Positions 24,933-32,794 of a stretch of DNA of 64,000 nt are shown piece by piece. Position 1 is the stretch's first letter; every line of letters starts with the position of its first letter. Position numbers and translations under genes: made by a program. Source of the stretch: Phytomonospora sp040655735 (GTDB taxonomy: Bacteria > Actinomycetota > Actinomycetes > Mycobacteriales > Micromonosporaceae); the NCBI RefSeq assembly GCF_040655735.1, contig NZ_JBFAKK010000004.1:186001-250000 (forward strand). Direction: 5' to 3'. The notes beneath the pieces were generated by a model. That model saw only the letters and a list, made by a program, of their open reading frames with translations. It made no database searches and had not been told where the DNA came from.

Positions 24933-24976
24933 AGCAACTCAGGTTGACTATCGTCGTTTAGTCAACTAGAGTTGCT
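24933..24976 (+). promoter_or_regulatory. Nested palindrome over promoter of HTH/Clp-N pair
   Basis: Two nested perfect inverted repeats share one centre: AGCAACTC (24933-24940) with GAGTTGCT (24969-24976), and GTTGACTA (24943-24950) with TAGTCAAC (24959-24966). A -35-like TTGACT (24944-24949) and a -10-like TAGAGT (24967-24972), 17 bp apart, lie inside it. Transcription would start at or next to the ATG at 24979, giving a leaderless mRNA. Any protein bound to the palindrome would cover the promoter; the HTH protein encoded next is the natural candidate. Confidence 0.7.
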
Positions 24977-24978
24977 TC

Positions 24979-25206
24979 ATGTCCGACGACGCTCCCGCAG
25001 TACAGGACACCGCCGACGCCCTCGCGGCCGTCGCGGCGCTCCGTCGCCTCGCCGACCACCTGGAGGACACCGCCGTCGAACGCGCCATGCGCGAAGGCTG
25101 GAGCTGGCCACAGGTCGCCGACGCGCTCGGCGTCACCCGCCAGGCCGTCCACAAGAAACACGCCCGGCGGCTCATCGCCGAAGGCGTCGAACTCAGGAGG
25201 CGCTGA
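24979..25206 (+). CDS. Small helix-turn-helix protein
   Basis: A 75-residue protein consisting of an acidic N-terminal helix (TADALAAVAALRRLADHLED) and a helix-turn-helix (AMREGWSWPQVADALGVTRQ, then AVHKKHARR). It resembles the small HTH proteins that precede Clp N-terminal-domain genes in many actinobacteria. It starts at the predicted transcription start and lacks a ribosome-binding site, consistent with leaderless expression. Two bp separate its stop from the downstream Clp-N gene, so they form an operon. Likely binds the nested palindrome in its own promoter (inference). Confidence 0.78.
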   Translation: MSDDAPAVQDTADALAAVAALRRLADHLEDTAVERAMREGWSWPQVADALGVTRQAVHKKHARRLIAEGVELRRR

Positions 25207-25208
25207 CG

Positions 25209-25679
25209 ATGAGCCCCATCGACGAATACCTGCACGCGATCATCGACCGCGCCGGCCAGGAGGCGCATGACGACGGCTCCTCGGCCGTCGAGGCCCACCA
25301 CCTCCTTCTCGCCGTCGCCGCACAACCCGAGCCCGTCGTCGGCCCCCTCCTCCACGACGCCGGACTCGACCGGCAGGCCGTCCACGACGCCCTGCGCCGC
25401 GAGTACGAGCACAGCCTCAGCACCGTCGGCGTGAACCTGGCGTCCTTCGACCTCGCGCCGCCGACCCGCACGCCCAAGCGCTCACTGAAGATCGGCGCCA
25501 CCGCCAAAGGCGTCCTCGAACGCGGCTTCGCCACCGCCCGCAAGAAGGACCTGCGACCGGCCCACCTCCTCCTGGCCATCCTGCGGATCCAGAACGGCAC
25601 CGTGCCCCGCGCGCTCGCCATCGCCGGCGTCGACACCACCGCACTCGTCGAGCGCGTGAGCCGGACGGTCGGCGCCTAG
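25209..25679 (+). CDS. Clp N-terminal-domain protein (stand-alone)
   Basis: A 156-residue protein made of the double Clp-N repeat only: IDEYLHAIIDRAGQEAHDDG with EAHHLLLAVAAQPEP, and a second repeat with FATARKKDLRPAHLLLAIL. The AAA+ domains of ClpA/ClpC are absent, as in ClpS-independent adaptor-like or regulatory Clp-N proteins. In the HTH/Clp-N pairs common in actinobacteria the Clp-N protein may sense substrates or partner with the HTH protein; this has not been shown here. ATG at 25209 is 2 bp after the HTH stop. Confidence 0.82.
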   Translation: MSPIDEYLHAIIDRAGQEAHDDGSSAVEAHHLLLAVAAQPEPVVGPLLHDAGLDRQAVHDALRREYEHSLSTVGVNLASFDLAPPTRTPKRSLKIGATAKGVLERGFATARKKDLRPAHLLLAILRIQNGTVPRALAIAGVDTTALVERVSRTVGA

Positions 25680-25752
25680 GACTTTCCTCCCACCCGGTTC
25701 CGTCATGGCACGACCAGGCCCTTTTCGCGTCCGCCCACACCGAGGAGCACCG

Positions 25753-26868
25753 ATGAGACCCTTCTTCCGCGCCGGCGCCGGCCGGCACGCCGCGACCCTG
25801 CCCCGCACCGCGGCCGTCCCCGGCCACGACGCCGTCCAGCACGTCCTCGACAGGGCCGTCACCGAAGGCGGACTGCCCGGCGTACTCGCCGAGATCCGCG
25901 ACGGGAACGCATGCTGGTCGGGCACCGCCGGCGTCGCCGACACCGCCACCGGCGAGCCGCGCGGACACGCCGACCGCTTCCGGATCGGCAGCATCACCAA
26001 GACCTTCGTCGCCGTCGTCGTGCTCCAGCTCGCCGCGGAGCACCGGCTCAGCCTCGACGACACCGTCGAGACCTGGCTGCCCGGACTGGTCACCGGCGGC
26101 GGCCACGACGGCTGGCGCGTCACCGTCCGGCGCCTGCTCGACCACACCAGCGGGATCTACAGCTACACCAACGATCCCGCCGCGCTCAGCGAGCACGAGA
26201 GCTACACGCCCAGGATGCTCGTCGAGGCCGCCATGGCGCACCCCGCGTCCTTCGCGCCCGGCACCGACTGGGAGTACAGCAACACCAACTACGTCCTCGC
26301 CGGGATGATCGCCGAGAAGGCCTCCGGCCGGGCGCTCGCCGACGAGATCGACGCCCGCATCGCCGGCCCACTCGGCCTGTCGGGGACCTACCTCCCGCGC
26401 GGGGACGACGAGACCATCGACGGGCCCCACGCCCGGCACTACACGACGCTGCACGATCCGTCGCCCGGCGCGCGGGTCCACGACATCACGGAGATGAACA
26501 CGACGCCGTACTGGGCGGCGGGGGCGATGGTCTCGACCGTCGGTGACCTCAACCGCTTCTTCGCGGCGCTGCTGTCCGGCGAGCTGGGCAGGGCCGAGAT
26601 GTTCACCACGACCCCGACGAAGAACTGGATCGCCGACACCGCCTACGGGCTCGGGGTGACCTCACTGCGGCTCGGTGACGGGACGCGGCTGTGGGGGATG
26701 GGCGGCGCGATCTTCGGTTCGTGGACTTACTCGTACGGGACGCGGGACGGAAGGCGCGTGCTGACGGTGAACAGCAACGGGGACTGGGCGCGCGGAGAGT
26801 GGAGCGACCCCATCGGGGCGTTCACGGAAGTGCTGGAGGCGGGGTTCGGGGGAGGGGCGGGGGGTTAG
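25753..26868 (+). CDS. Serine hydrolase, class C beta-lactamase/DD-carboxypeptidase family
   Basis: A 371-residue penicillin-binding-protein-like serine hydrolase. The SxxK motif is SITK (Ser80, Lys83), the YxN motif is YSN (Tyr175) within FAPGTDWEYSNTNYVLAG, and the third motif region is WGMGGA. LPGVLAEIRDG and RFRIGS are also typical. No clear signal peptide, so location is uncertain. Activity could be D-aminopeptidase/carboxypeptidase or esterase; true beta-lactam hydrolysis is not implied. ATG at 25753 is preferred because GAGGAG precedes it. Stands alone between the Clp-N gene and a convergent secreted-protein gene. Confidence 0.85.
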   Translation: MRPFFRAGAGRHAATLPRTAAVPGHDAVQHVLDRAVTEGGLPGVLAEIRDGNACWSGTAGVADTATGEPRGHADRFRIGSITKTFVAVVVLQLAAEHRLSLDDTVETWLPGLVTGGGHDGWRVTVRRLLDHTSGIYSYTNDPAALSEHESYTPRMLVEAAMAHPASFAPGTDWEYSNTNYVLAGMIAEKASGRALADEIDARIAGPLGLSGTYLPRGDDETIDGPHARHYTTLHDPSPGARVHDITEMNTTPYWAAGAMVSTVGDLNRFFAALLSGELGRAEMFTTTPTKNWIADTAYGLGVTSLRLGDGTRLWGMGGAIFGSWTYSYGTRDGRRVLTVNSNGDWARGEWSDPIGAFTEVLEAGFGGGAGG

Positions 26869-27085
26869 GGGCGGGCGGGATGCCGCCGGTGGCGGGCGCG
26901 CGTTCCGGTCGTGCCGGCGTCTTTCGTGCGGCGAGGTATCCGTTCCAGGACTCGGTGTACGACCATGACTTCTCGCCCGCGCGGTGCTTCTCGCGAAAAT
27001 GGCGCGCGACCCACACGATGTTGAGGCGTCGACGGGTGAGGGCCCGAAAGCGCACCACCCGCTGCCCCGGGTGGCGCGCGTTGTC

Positions 27086-28153
27086 CTACACCCTCGACGA
27101 GAAGCTGCTCGTGAACGCGGAGTTGATCGGGTTACCCGCGGTGTCGAAGCAGTTCACCTCGACGATGATGTCCGTACCCGCCGACCACCACGGTCTGTGC
27201 AGCCCGCAGAAGCTGTCGCCGTTGGTGTAGAAGGCGGTGGCCTGCGAGTTGCCCGGCGCGCTGGTCGCGAGCTGGTAGTACTTGATCGTCCACACCGGTG
27301 GGCCGCCGCCCATTCCGTTGGACCCGGTGACCGAGTTGTAGTTGGTCGTCGCCGGACCGACGCCGGGCGCGTTGTGGATGTACCCGAAGCGGCTCGGCGG
27401 GAAAGCCGGCCCGTACAGCGACCGCTTGAACTGGTAGGTGGCCGTGAACGCCGTATCGGTCATCACGCCCAGATGGTTGCGGCACATGATGCGGAACGAC
27501 TGCCCCGCTGGCCCCGAGCTCCAGCTGGCGACCTGACATCGCGCGGGCATGCCCGCCTTGACCGCGGTCACCTGAATACCGCCGTCGCGGGGACCGGGCG
27601 TCCCCAGGCCGTTGAAGGTGATCGAGTACAGACCCGCACCGGCGTGGAAGCACGTGTTACCGGCGCCGACGGAGTTGTACGTGGAGGCCACACCGCACGT
27701 CGCGGTGTTGAACATGTACCCGTACAGCCCACCGCCGACGGGCCCTGAACTCGCCGAGAACTGCACCGAGAAGCCGGGAACGGGGTCGAGCACACCGGTG
27801 GTGCGGTAGCAGGCGACCCACACGAGCTCGTTGGGCGGCACCGCGGTGTCCATCCCCCACCGCTCGGCCTGACAGAAGCGCCCGTTGGGGGCACTGAGGG
27901 CGTCGTGCACGGCGGTGACGTGCACCGCGCCGCCCGAGATCCCCTGCCCGGGGAACTTCACCAGCCAGCGGCCGGGGACGACGGGTGAGACGGTGGTACC
28001 GGCGGGAACCGCCTGGGAGACGACTCCTCCCGACCACAGGGCGAAGCCGACGCGGTCGGGGACCGCGGCCTGTGCGGGTTGATTGGCTAAGACCAGGCCG
28101 GCGCCGGCCAATAGGGTCACGGCGATCCGCGACATCCAGCGTTTGACGCTCAT
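27086..28153 (-). CDS. Secreted protein with three tandem ~100-residue modules
   Basis: A 355-residue exported protein of no family I recognise. After a signal peptide (VTLLAGAGLVLANQPAQA) three related modules follow, each starting with a G[FY] segment and ending FT..F: GFALWSGGVVS to FSVQFSAS; YGYMFNTATCGV to FTATYQFKRS; FGYIHNAPGVG to FTSSFSSRV. Shared landmarks are a mid-module VTAV or ATAFY, a Cys-Q/G segment (CQAERW, CQVASW, CGLHRPW) and a later V.C..T.G. The paired cysteines suggest one disulfide per module. AAGGAGG lies 5 bp before ATG. No neighbour gives a functional hint; an extracellular binding or structural role is possible. Confidence 0.75.
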   Translation of the reverse strand: MSVKRWMSRIAVTLLAGAGLVLANQPAQAAVPDRVGFALWSGGVVSQAVPAGTTVSPVVPGRWLVKFPGQGISGGAVHVTAVHDALSAPNGRFCQAERWGMDTAVPPNELVWVACYRTTGVLDPVPGFSVQFSASSGPVGGGLYGYMFNTATCGVASTYNSVGAGNTCFHAGAGLYSITFNGLGTPGPRDGGIQVTAVKAGMPARCQVASWSSGPAGQSFRIMCRNHLGVMTDTAFTATYQFKRSLYGPAFPPSRFGYIHNAPGVGPATTNYNSVTGSNGMGGGPPVWTIKYYQLATSAPGNSQATAFYTNGDSFCGLHRPWWSAGTDIIVEVNCFDTAGNPINSAFTSSFSSRV

Positions 28154-28794
28154 TGCGCCTCCTTCTCGGAAGGTTTGCGTAAAGCCCACCCAGGTTATCG
28201 GCGAACCGGTCGCGCACGTGTCGGATCGTGGCCTGACTTTCCGTTCGGCGACGCGTATCATGGCTGCTTGGCTGCCTTTTCGGGCAAAAAGCGAGCGTGC
28301 CGTGCGAGTCGGTGGACTCGGCAATTCTCCGGTCGCCATGAAACCGTTGGCGTGCGCGGCGAAATGATTGCCATTGGCGCACCGGGAATCGATCCCCTGT
28401 GGACCATGTAAAGCCGGTGAGCAGCTCCGGGAGGGCGCGGCGGCGAGCTGGCGTCGACCCCCGCTGTCGCGCGCAGGCGATCCCGCGCCGGAAAAGAGCA
28501 GTGATCTGCACAGTCCGAAAGGGACGTTCCGGTGCCCGATCGGGAATGTGGCGGGATCCCGTCGAGGTGAGTTCAGTGAATTGCGTGAATGCGCGTGATC
28601 CATTCTCCCGGCGGTCGGCTCATCCGTGCGGAGAGACCTTTCCGGGGTGACGCCGTACACCGGACCTCGATTCCATGTGCCCGGTCGCGCGGATCCCATA
28701 CGTTCGGGTGAGCAGGATGCCCGGAAGTGCCTTCCTGTGGGCACGCCGGGGAAAAGGGCATGAAGTCAACACGCAGCGTAGTTACGGTCTGCTG
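28154..28794. other. Intergenic region without a recognisable gene
   Basis: About 640 bp between divergent genes with lower GC than its surroundings. Short open frames occur in several frames, but none has a ribosome-binding site or recognisable protein features. It probably carries the promoters of the secreted three-module protein and of the PhzF gene. TAGTTA at 28779-28784 is a possible -10 element for the PhzF gene. Confidence 0.5.
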
Positions 28795-29631
28795 ATGGAG
28801 ATCCTGCGTTATTCGGCGTTCAGTCTCGACCCGGCCGGCGGCAATCCCGCCGGCGTCGTCCTGGACGCCTCGGGTGCCGACGCCGCCCGCATGCTCGCCG
28901 TCGCGGCCGAGCTCGGCTACTCCGAGACCGCGTTCGTGACCCCGAGATCCGACGGAAGCCTCGGCGTCCGCTACTTCAGCCCGCTGGCCGAGGTCCCCTT
29001 CTGCGGCCACGCGACCATCGCCACCGCCGTCGCCTACGCCCAGCGCCACGGCGTAGGGAACCTGTTGCTGCGCACCCGCATCGGGGATGTGCCGGTGGCC
29101 ACCGGCCGGGGCGGCGACGGTGCCATCTCGGCGACACTGACCAGCGTCGCGCCCACCTCGGTCGTGATCGCCCGCCGCGACCTCGCCGAACTGCTGCGGC
29201 TCTTGCGCTGGCCGGAGTCCGACCTCGACGCGGCCCTTCCGCCGCGTTCGGCCTATGCGGGGAACTGGCACCCGGTGATCGCCGCCGGGAGCCGTGCCAG
29301 GCTGTCCGACCTCGACTACGACATGCCCGCCCTCGCCGCGCTCATGGCCCGCAAGGAGTGGACCACGATCCATCTCGTCTGGCGCGAGTCGCCGACCGTT
29401 TTCCACGTCCGCAACGCCTTCCCGCCAGGGGGAGTGGTCGAGGACCCGGCGACGGGCGCGGCCGCGGCGGCCTTCGGCGGCTACCTCCGTGAACTCGGCC
29501 TGCTCGACCTTCCGGCGACGGTCACCGTGCACCAAGGCCACGACATGGGCCGTCCCGGCACCATCACGGTGACCGTTCCGGCCGAGCCGGGCAGCGGCAT
29601 CAGGGTGTCGGGCTCGGCGGTCCGCCTGTAG
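28795..29631 (+). CDS. PhzF family epimerase/isomerase-like protein
   Basis: A 278-residue PhzF-type protein. Family signatures are visible: SAFSLDPAGGNPAGVVLDA at the N terminus, LGYSETAFV (the Glu in SETAF corresponds to the catalytic Glu45 of PhzF), VRYFSPLAEVPFCGHATIAT, and EDPATGAAAAAFGGYL with the GxAxG-like loop. PhzF itself isomerises an anthranilate derivative in phenazine synthesis, but most family members are uncharacterised isomerases; no phenazine genes are here, so that pathway is not suggested. ATG at 28795 lacks a ribosome-binding site and may be leaderless. A lipoprotein gene follows 54 bp later. Confidence 0.85.
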   Translation: MEILRYSAFSLDPAGGNPAGVVLDASGADAARMLAVAAELGYSETAFVTPRSDGSLGVRYFSPLAEVPFCGHATIATAVAYAQRHGVGNLLLRTRIGDVPVATGRGGDGAISATLTSVAPTSVVIARRDLAELLRLLRWPESDLDAALPPRSAYAGNWHPVIAAGSRARLSDLDYDMPALAALMARKEWTTIHLVWRESPTVFHVRNAFPPGGVVEDPATGAAAAAFGGYLRELGLLDLPATVTVHQGHDMGRPGTITVTVPAEPGSGIRVSGSAVRL

Positions 29632-29685
29632 GCCGGCGGGGGTCCGGGGCCGGGTAGTCTTCGGGCCCCCGCTGGAAGGATCTTG

Positions 29686-30213
29686 ATGCGCCGCCTTTTC
29701 CCGGTCGTGCCCGCGACCGTCCTCGCCGCGGCGTTCGCCCTCGGCGGCTGCGGTCTCGGCCAGGACTGCGACCCTGAACCCCCCGGCGTGGCCGGGGTGA
29801 GCGTTGGCGTGACACGCGGCGAGGGCAACGATGAACACCTGGTCGCGGAGGTCACCGACTGGCGCCTGGCGCCCCACCCGCAGGTTCCCGACGAGGGCGA
29901 CCGGGTCTTCTTCCACCTCAGCCTCACCCCGGTGAGCGGGTACTACGTCGTCGACGAACGCATCGAACTGCAGGTCTGCGGCATCGACGCGCAGCGCGTC
30001 GTGCTGTCCTGCACGGACGTGACCGTCGAGGTCGCCGGCGACGGGTCGGCGACCGTCGCCGAGGGCGACCTCTCGTCGACGAACGCCGCCGCGACCGACC
30101 AGGTCGTCGTGCTGTCCAACCGCATCGACGGCAGCGGCCACAGCTGCGCCGACCCGAAGGACTTCGACGGTTACACCCCGCCGCGCTTCCTCAGCCCGGG
30201 TGAACGGGTGTGA
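29686..30213 (+). CDS. Hypothetical lipoprotein
   Basis: A 175-residue exported lipoprotein: signal RRLFPVVPATVLAAAFALGG with lipobox LGGC. The mature part is small, acidic and beta-rich (HLVAEVTDWRLAP, DRVFFHLSLTPVSGYYVVDE, VVLSCTDVTVEVAGDGSATV), perhaps one Ig-like fold with two cysteines forming a disulfide. No recognised domain. AAGGA lies upstream of the ATG. It precedes a polysaccharide-deacetylase lipoprotein by about 100 bp; the two may or may not be co-transcribed. Confidence 0.7.
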   Translation: MRRLFPVVPATVLAAAFALGGCGLGQDCDPEPPGVAGVSVGVTRGEGNDEHLVAEVTDWRLAPHPQVPDEGDRVFFHLSLTPVSGYYVVDERIELQVCGIDAQRVVLSCTDVTVEVAGDGSATVAEGDLSSTNAAATDQVVVLSNRIDGSGHSCADPKDFDGYTPPRFLSPGERV

Positions 30214-30314
30214 CCCGCCGCGGGCACCGCGAACGCGGCCTCGGCCGAGTGACCGTCGTCACCACTGGACACTTAGGACGGAACGGCGGTCCGGCGCAGC
30301 GGCAGGATCTGGGG

Positions 30315-31160
30315 ATGCGTCGACGTCGAACCCTCGGAATCCTCGCGGCCCTCCCGGTCGCCGTGCTGGCCGGCTGCGCGAGCGAGGGGGCCTCGGGTGA
30401 CGGCGCCCCCGCCACTCCCGGCGCCCGCCCCACTGAGGCCGCCCCCTCCGAAGCGCCCGCGCTGCCCGGCGCCGGCGACCCCTCGAAACCGGCCCGCGTG
30501 GTCAACAACGGTCCACGGGACGGCGACGCGGTCGCCCTGACCTTCGACGCCGACCTCACCGAGTACATGCGCGGCCAACTCGAGTCGGGCGAGGTCAAGA
30601 CCTTCCACAACGAGGAGCTGCTCTCCTACCTTGAGGACGAGAAGATCCCGGCGACCTTCTTCATGACCGGGATGTGGGCCGAGGAGTACGCCGACGAGGC
30701 CCGGCGGATCGCCGGGAACCCGCTGTTCGAGCTGGCCAACCACACCTTCGAGCACCAGGCCTTCACCGCCGACTGCTACGGGCTCGCCTTCGAGGACGAT
30801 CCCGAGCGGATGCGCGCCGACGTCGAGCGCACCTTCGAGACACTCGAAGCCCTCGGCGGCAACCAGACCCGCTACTTCCGCTTCCCCGGCCTTTGCCACG
30901 ACAAGGCCGCGCTCAAGGCCCTCGGCCCGCTCGGGCTGACCGTCGTCGACGGCGACGTGGTCAGCGGTGACCCCTTCGCCGAGGCGTCCCAGCCGATCGT
31001 CGACGCGGTGCTGAACCGCGCCGAACCGGGTTCGGTGGTGGTCATGCACATCGGCGGTCCGAACGCGCCGCGGACCCACCTCGCGCTGCCGGGGATCGTC
31101 GAAGGGCTGCGCGAGCGCGGCATGACCTTCGCGAAACTGTCGGAGGTCCTCGGCGAGTGA
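30315..31160 (+). CDS. Polysaccharide deacetylase (NodB-type) lipoprotein
   Basis: A 281-residue lipoprotein (LPVAVLAGC lipobox, Cys21) with a Pro/Ala/Thr-rich linker then a NodB/CE4 deacetylase domain: VALTFDADLTEYM (catalytic Asp pair), PATFFMTGMWAEEY, ELANHTFEHQAF (the H...H metal motif), TRYFRFPGLCH and GDVVSGDP, ending in VVVMHIGGPNAPRTH. It removes N-acetyl groups from peptidoglycan, chitin or a related glycan at the outer face of the membrane. Start ATG at 30315 is chosen for the signal peptide; a longer in-frame start is Arg-rich and improbable. A small gene follows with overlap. Confidence 0.88.
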   Translation: MRRRRTLGILAALPVAVLAGCASEGASGDGAPATPGARPTEAAPSEAPALPGAGDPSKPARVVNNGPRDGDAVALTFDADLTEYMRGQLESGEVKTFHNEELLSYLEDEKIPATFFMTGMWAEEYADEARRIAGNPLFELANHTFEHQAFTADCYGLAFEDDPERMRADVERTFETLEALGGNQTRYFRFPGLCHDKAALKALGPLGLTVVDGDVVSGDPFAEASQPIVDAVLNRAEPGSVVVMHIGGPNAPRTHLALPGIVEGLRERGMTFAKLSEVLGE

Positions 31161-31177
31161 TGAGGAAGGCTGCCGGA

Positions 31178-31366
31178 ATGACGATCTCCGCGAAGGCCGA
31201 CCTGCCGGCGGGCCTGCGCGCACTCCGACACGGTGACATCGTCCGCGAGCTCGCCGGCGGGACCGTCGGCCGCCGAAGCGACGGCCTCAACGTTCCCGCG
31301 CGCGACGAGCGCCGGTGGGCGGTCCACCGGGACCGCCTCGAAGAGACCGCGCGGCGCTTCGCCTGA
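31178..31366 (+). CDS. Small hypothetical protein
   Basis: A 62-residue, Arg-rich soluble protein (MTISAKADLPAGLRALRHGD, then GLNVPARDERRW). ATG at 31178 is chosen because AGGAAGG lies just upstream; in-frame starts at 31157 and 31160 would overlap the deacetylase stop. No recognised motif. It ends before a hairpin that terminates it and the convergent GH16 gene. Being so short it could be spurious, though the ribosome-binding site is good. Confidence 0.45.
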   Translation: MTISAKADLPAGLRALRHGDIVRELAGGTVGRRSDGLNVPARDERRWAVHRDRLEETARRFA

Positions 31367-31373
31367 GAGTGGG

Positions 31374-31403
31374 GCACCGCCCGCCCGCGAAGGCGGGCGG
31401 TGC
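31374..31403. terminator. Bidirectional hairpin
   Basis: GCACCGCCCGCC (31374-31385) pairs perfectly with GGCGGGCGGTGC (31392-31403), loop CGCGAA. It separates the small gene from the convergent GH16 gene. Confidence 0.8.
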
Positions 31404-31411
31404 AGCGTGCG

Positions 31412-32656
31412 TCAGTTGCGGTACCACTTCTGGTTGGCGGTGCCGCCGCACGTCCATATCTGCAGCGCGGTGCCGTCGGCGGAGTTGTTCCCGGTCACGT
31501 CGAGACACTTGTTCGCCTGTGGATTGACCAGGTCGTTGGCCCCGGACAGGGTCCACTTCTGGGCCCCGGAACCGTTGCAGGTCCACAGTTGCACCTTCGT
31601 GCCGTCGGCGGTCGAGCCGCCGCTGACGTCGAGGCACTTGCCGAGGGCCCGCACCGACCCGTCGGCGGCGAAGGTCCAGTTCTGCGCGCCGGTCCCGTTG
31701 CAGGTCCACAGCTGCACCTTCGTGCCGTCGGCGGTGCCGGAGGAGGCCACGTCGACGCACTTGCCCGCCAGGCCGCGAATCCGGCCGGCGGTGCCGCCGG
31801 CGTCGGGAGCGTTGACGCGAACGTAGTCCACGACGAGCTGCTGCGGGAAGACCGTGCTGCCGTCGGGCGAACCCGGCCAGTTCCCGCCGACCGCCAGGTT
31901 CAGGATCATGAAGAACGGGTGGTCGAAGACCCACTGGTTGCCGCCGATGTCGGCCGGGGTCTTGCGGGAGAACTGGATTCCGTCGACGTACCAGGTGATG
32001 GCGCCGGGCGCCCAGTCGACGGTGAAGGTGTGGAAGGCGTCGGCGAACTGCTGACCGCCGGGGAGGGTGTAGCCGCCGCCCACACCGGCACCGCCGGAGT
32101 AGCCGGGGCCGTGCAGGGTGCCGTGGACGGTGCTCGGCTCGAAGCCGACGTTCTCCATGATGTCGATCTCGCCGCTCTGCGGCCAGCCGACCGAGCCGAT
32201 GTTGTCGCCGAGCATCCAGAACGCCGGCCAGATGCCCTGTCCGCGAGGCAGCTTCATGCGGGCCTCGAAGCGGCCGTAGGTCTGCGTGAAGGTCTGCGCG
32301 GTCAGCAGGCGCGCCGAGGTGTACTGGCAGGTGCCGTACCAGCAGCCGTAGTTGCCGGGGTTGTTGCGGCGGGCGGTGATCACCAGGTTGCCGGCGCCGT
32401 CGTGGGAGGCGTTGTCGGTGCGGTTGGTGTAGTACTCCAGCTCGTTGTTGCCCCAGCCGCCGCCACCGATGTCGTAGCGCCATTTGGCGGAGTCGGGCGC
32501 GGTGCCGGCCGCGCCGTTGAACTCGTCGGCGAAGACGAGCGGACCGGCGTTGACGGTCACGTCGGCGCTCGCGGGTTCGGGCCGGTCCATCGCCGCCGCG
32601 GCGACGATGAGCGGTAAGGCCGCGATGAGGGCGATGATCGTGCGTAAGAGCTTCAT
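31412..32656 (-). CDS. Secreted GH16 beta-1,3-glucanase with ricin-type lectin
   Basis: A 414-residue Sec-exported enzyme (signal ends ~ASADV). Residues ~40-280 are a GH16 laminarinase-like jelly roll with catalytic signature GEIDIMENVG: Glu163 (nucleophile), Asp165 and Glu168 (acid/base). GGWGNNELEYYT and NGIWPAFWMLG-type segments agree. Residues ~285-414 are a ricin B-type trefoil with three repeats (GKCVDVASSGTADGTKVQLW, GKCLDVSGGSTADG, NKCLDVTGNNSADG and QxW motifs). It probably hydrolyses fungal or algal beta-1,3-glucans. ATG follows GGAGGA. An inverted repeat lies 51 bp upstream of the start. Confidence 0.92.
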   Translation of the reverse strand: MKLLRTIIALIAALPLIVAAAAMDRPEPASADVTVNAGPLVFADEFNGAAGTAPDSAKWRYDIGGGGWGNNELEYYTNRTDNASHDGAGNLVITARRNNPGNYGCWYGTCQYTSARLLTAQTFTQTYGRFEARMKLPRGQGIWPAFWMLGDNIGSVGWPQSGEIDIMENVGFEPSTVHGTLHGPGYSGGAGVGGGYTLPGGQQFADAFHTFTVDWAPGAITWYVDGIQFSRKTPADIGGNQWVFDHPFFMILNLAVGGNWPGSPDGSTVFPQQLVVDYVRVNAPDAGGTAGRIRGLAGKCVDVASSGTADGTKVQLWTCNGTGAQNWTFAADGSVRALGKCLDVSGGSTADGTKVQLWTCNGSGAQKWTLSGANDLVNPQANKCLDVTGNNSADGTALQIWTCGGTANQKWYRN

Positions 32657-32706
32657 GGATCCTCCTGCTCACGGTGGGGAGCCGTGTCGGGACGGCTCCC
32701 GCGTTC

Positions 32707-32728
32707 ACTTACTTTCTGGTCAGTAAGT
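32707..32728. promoter_or_regulatory. Inverted repeat upstream of GH16 gene
   Basis: ACTTACT (32707-32713) and AGTAAGT (32722-32728) form a 7-bp perfect inverted repeat with an 8-bp spacer. On the minus strand it reads ACTTACTGACCAGAAAGTAAGT in part; symmetry and size resemble a TetR-family operator. It sits in the promoter of the GH16 gene. Confidence 0.6.
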
Positions 32729-32794
32729 TTTCCGTTGGCGCACCGTATCGCCCATATGGGGCGAAGTCAATACGTGGGGTGAGGGAGCGCGCCC

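Noticed and set aside
24908..24976. CRISPR-like or riboswitch structure upstream of the HTH gene
   Set aside because: The nested palindrome is symmetrical around a promoter; there is no repeated spacer array and the predicted transcript is leaderless, leaving no room for a riboswitch.
26822..27058. Possible 78-codon minus-strand gene between the serine hydrolase and the three-module protein
   Set aside because: Its C-terminal part is antisense to the hydrolase's end and Pro-rich; no ribosome-binding site or homologous feature seen.
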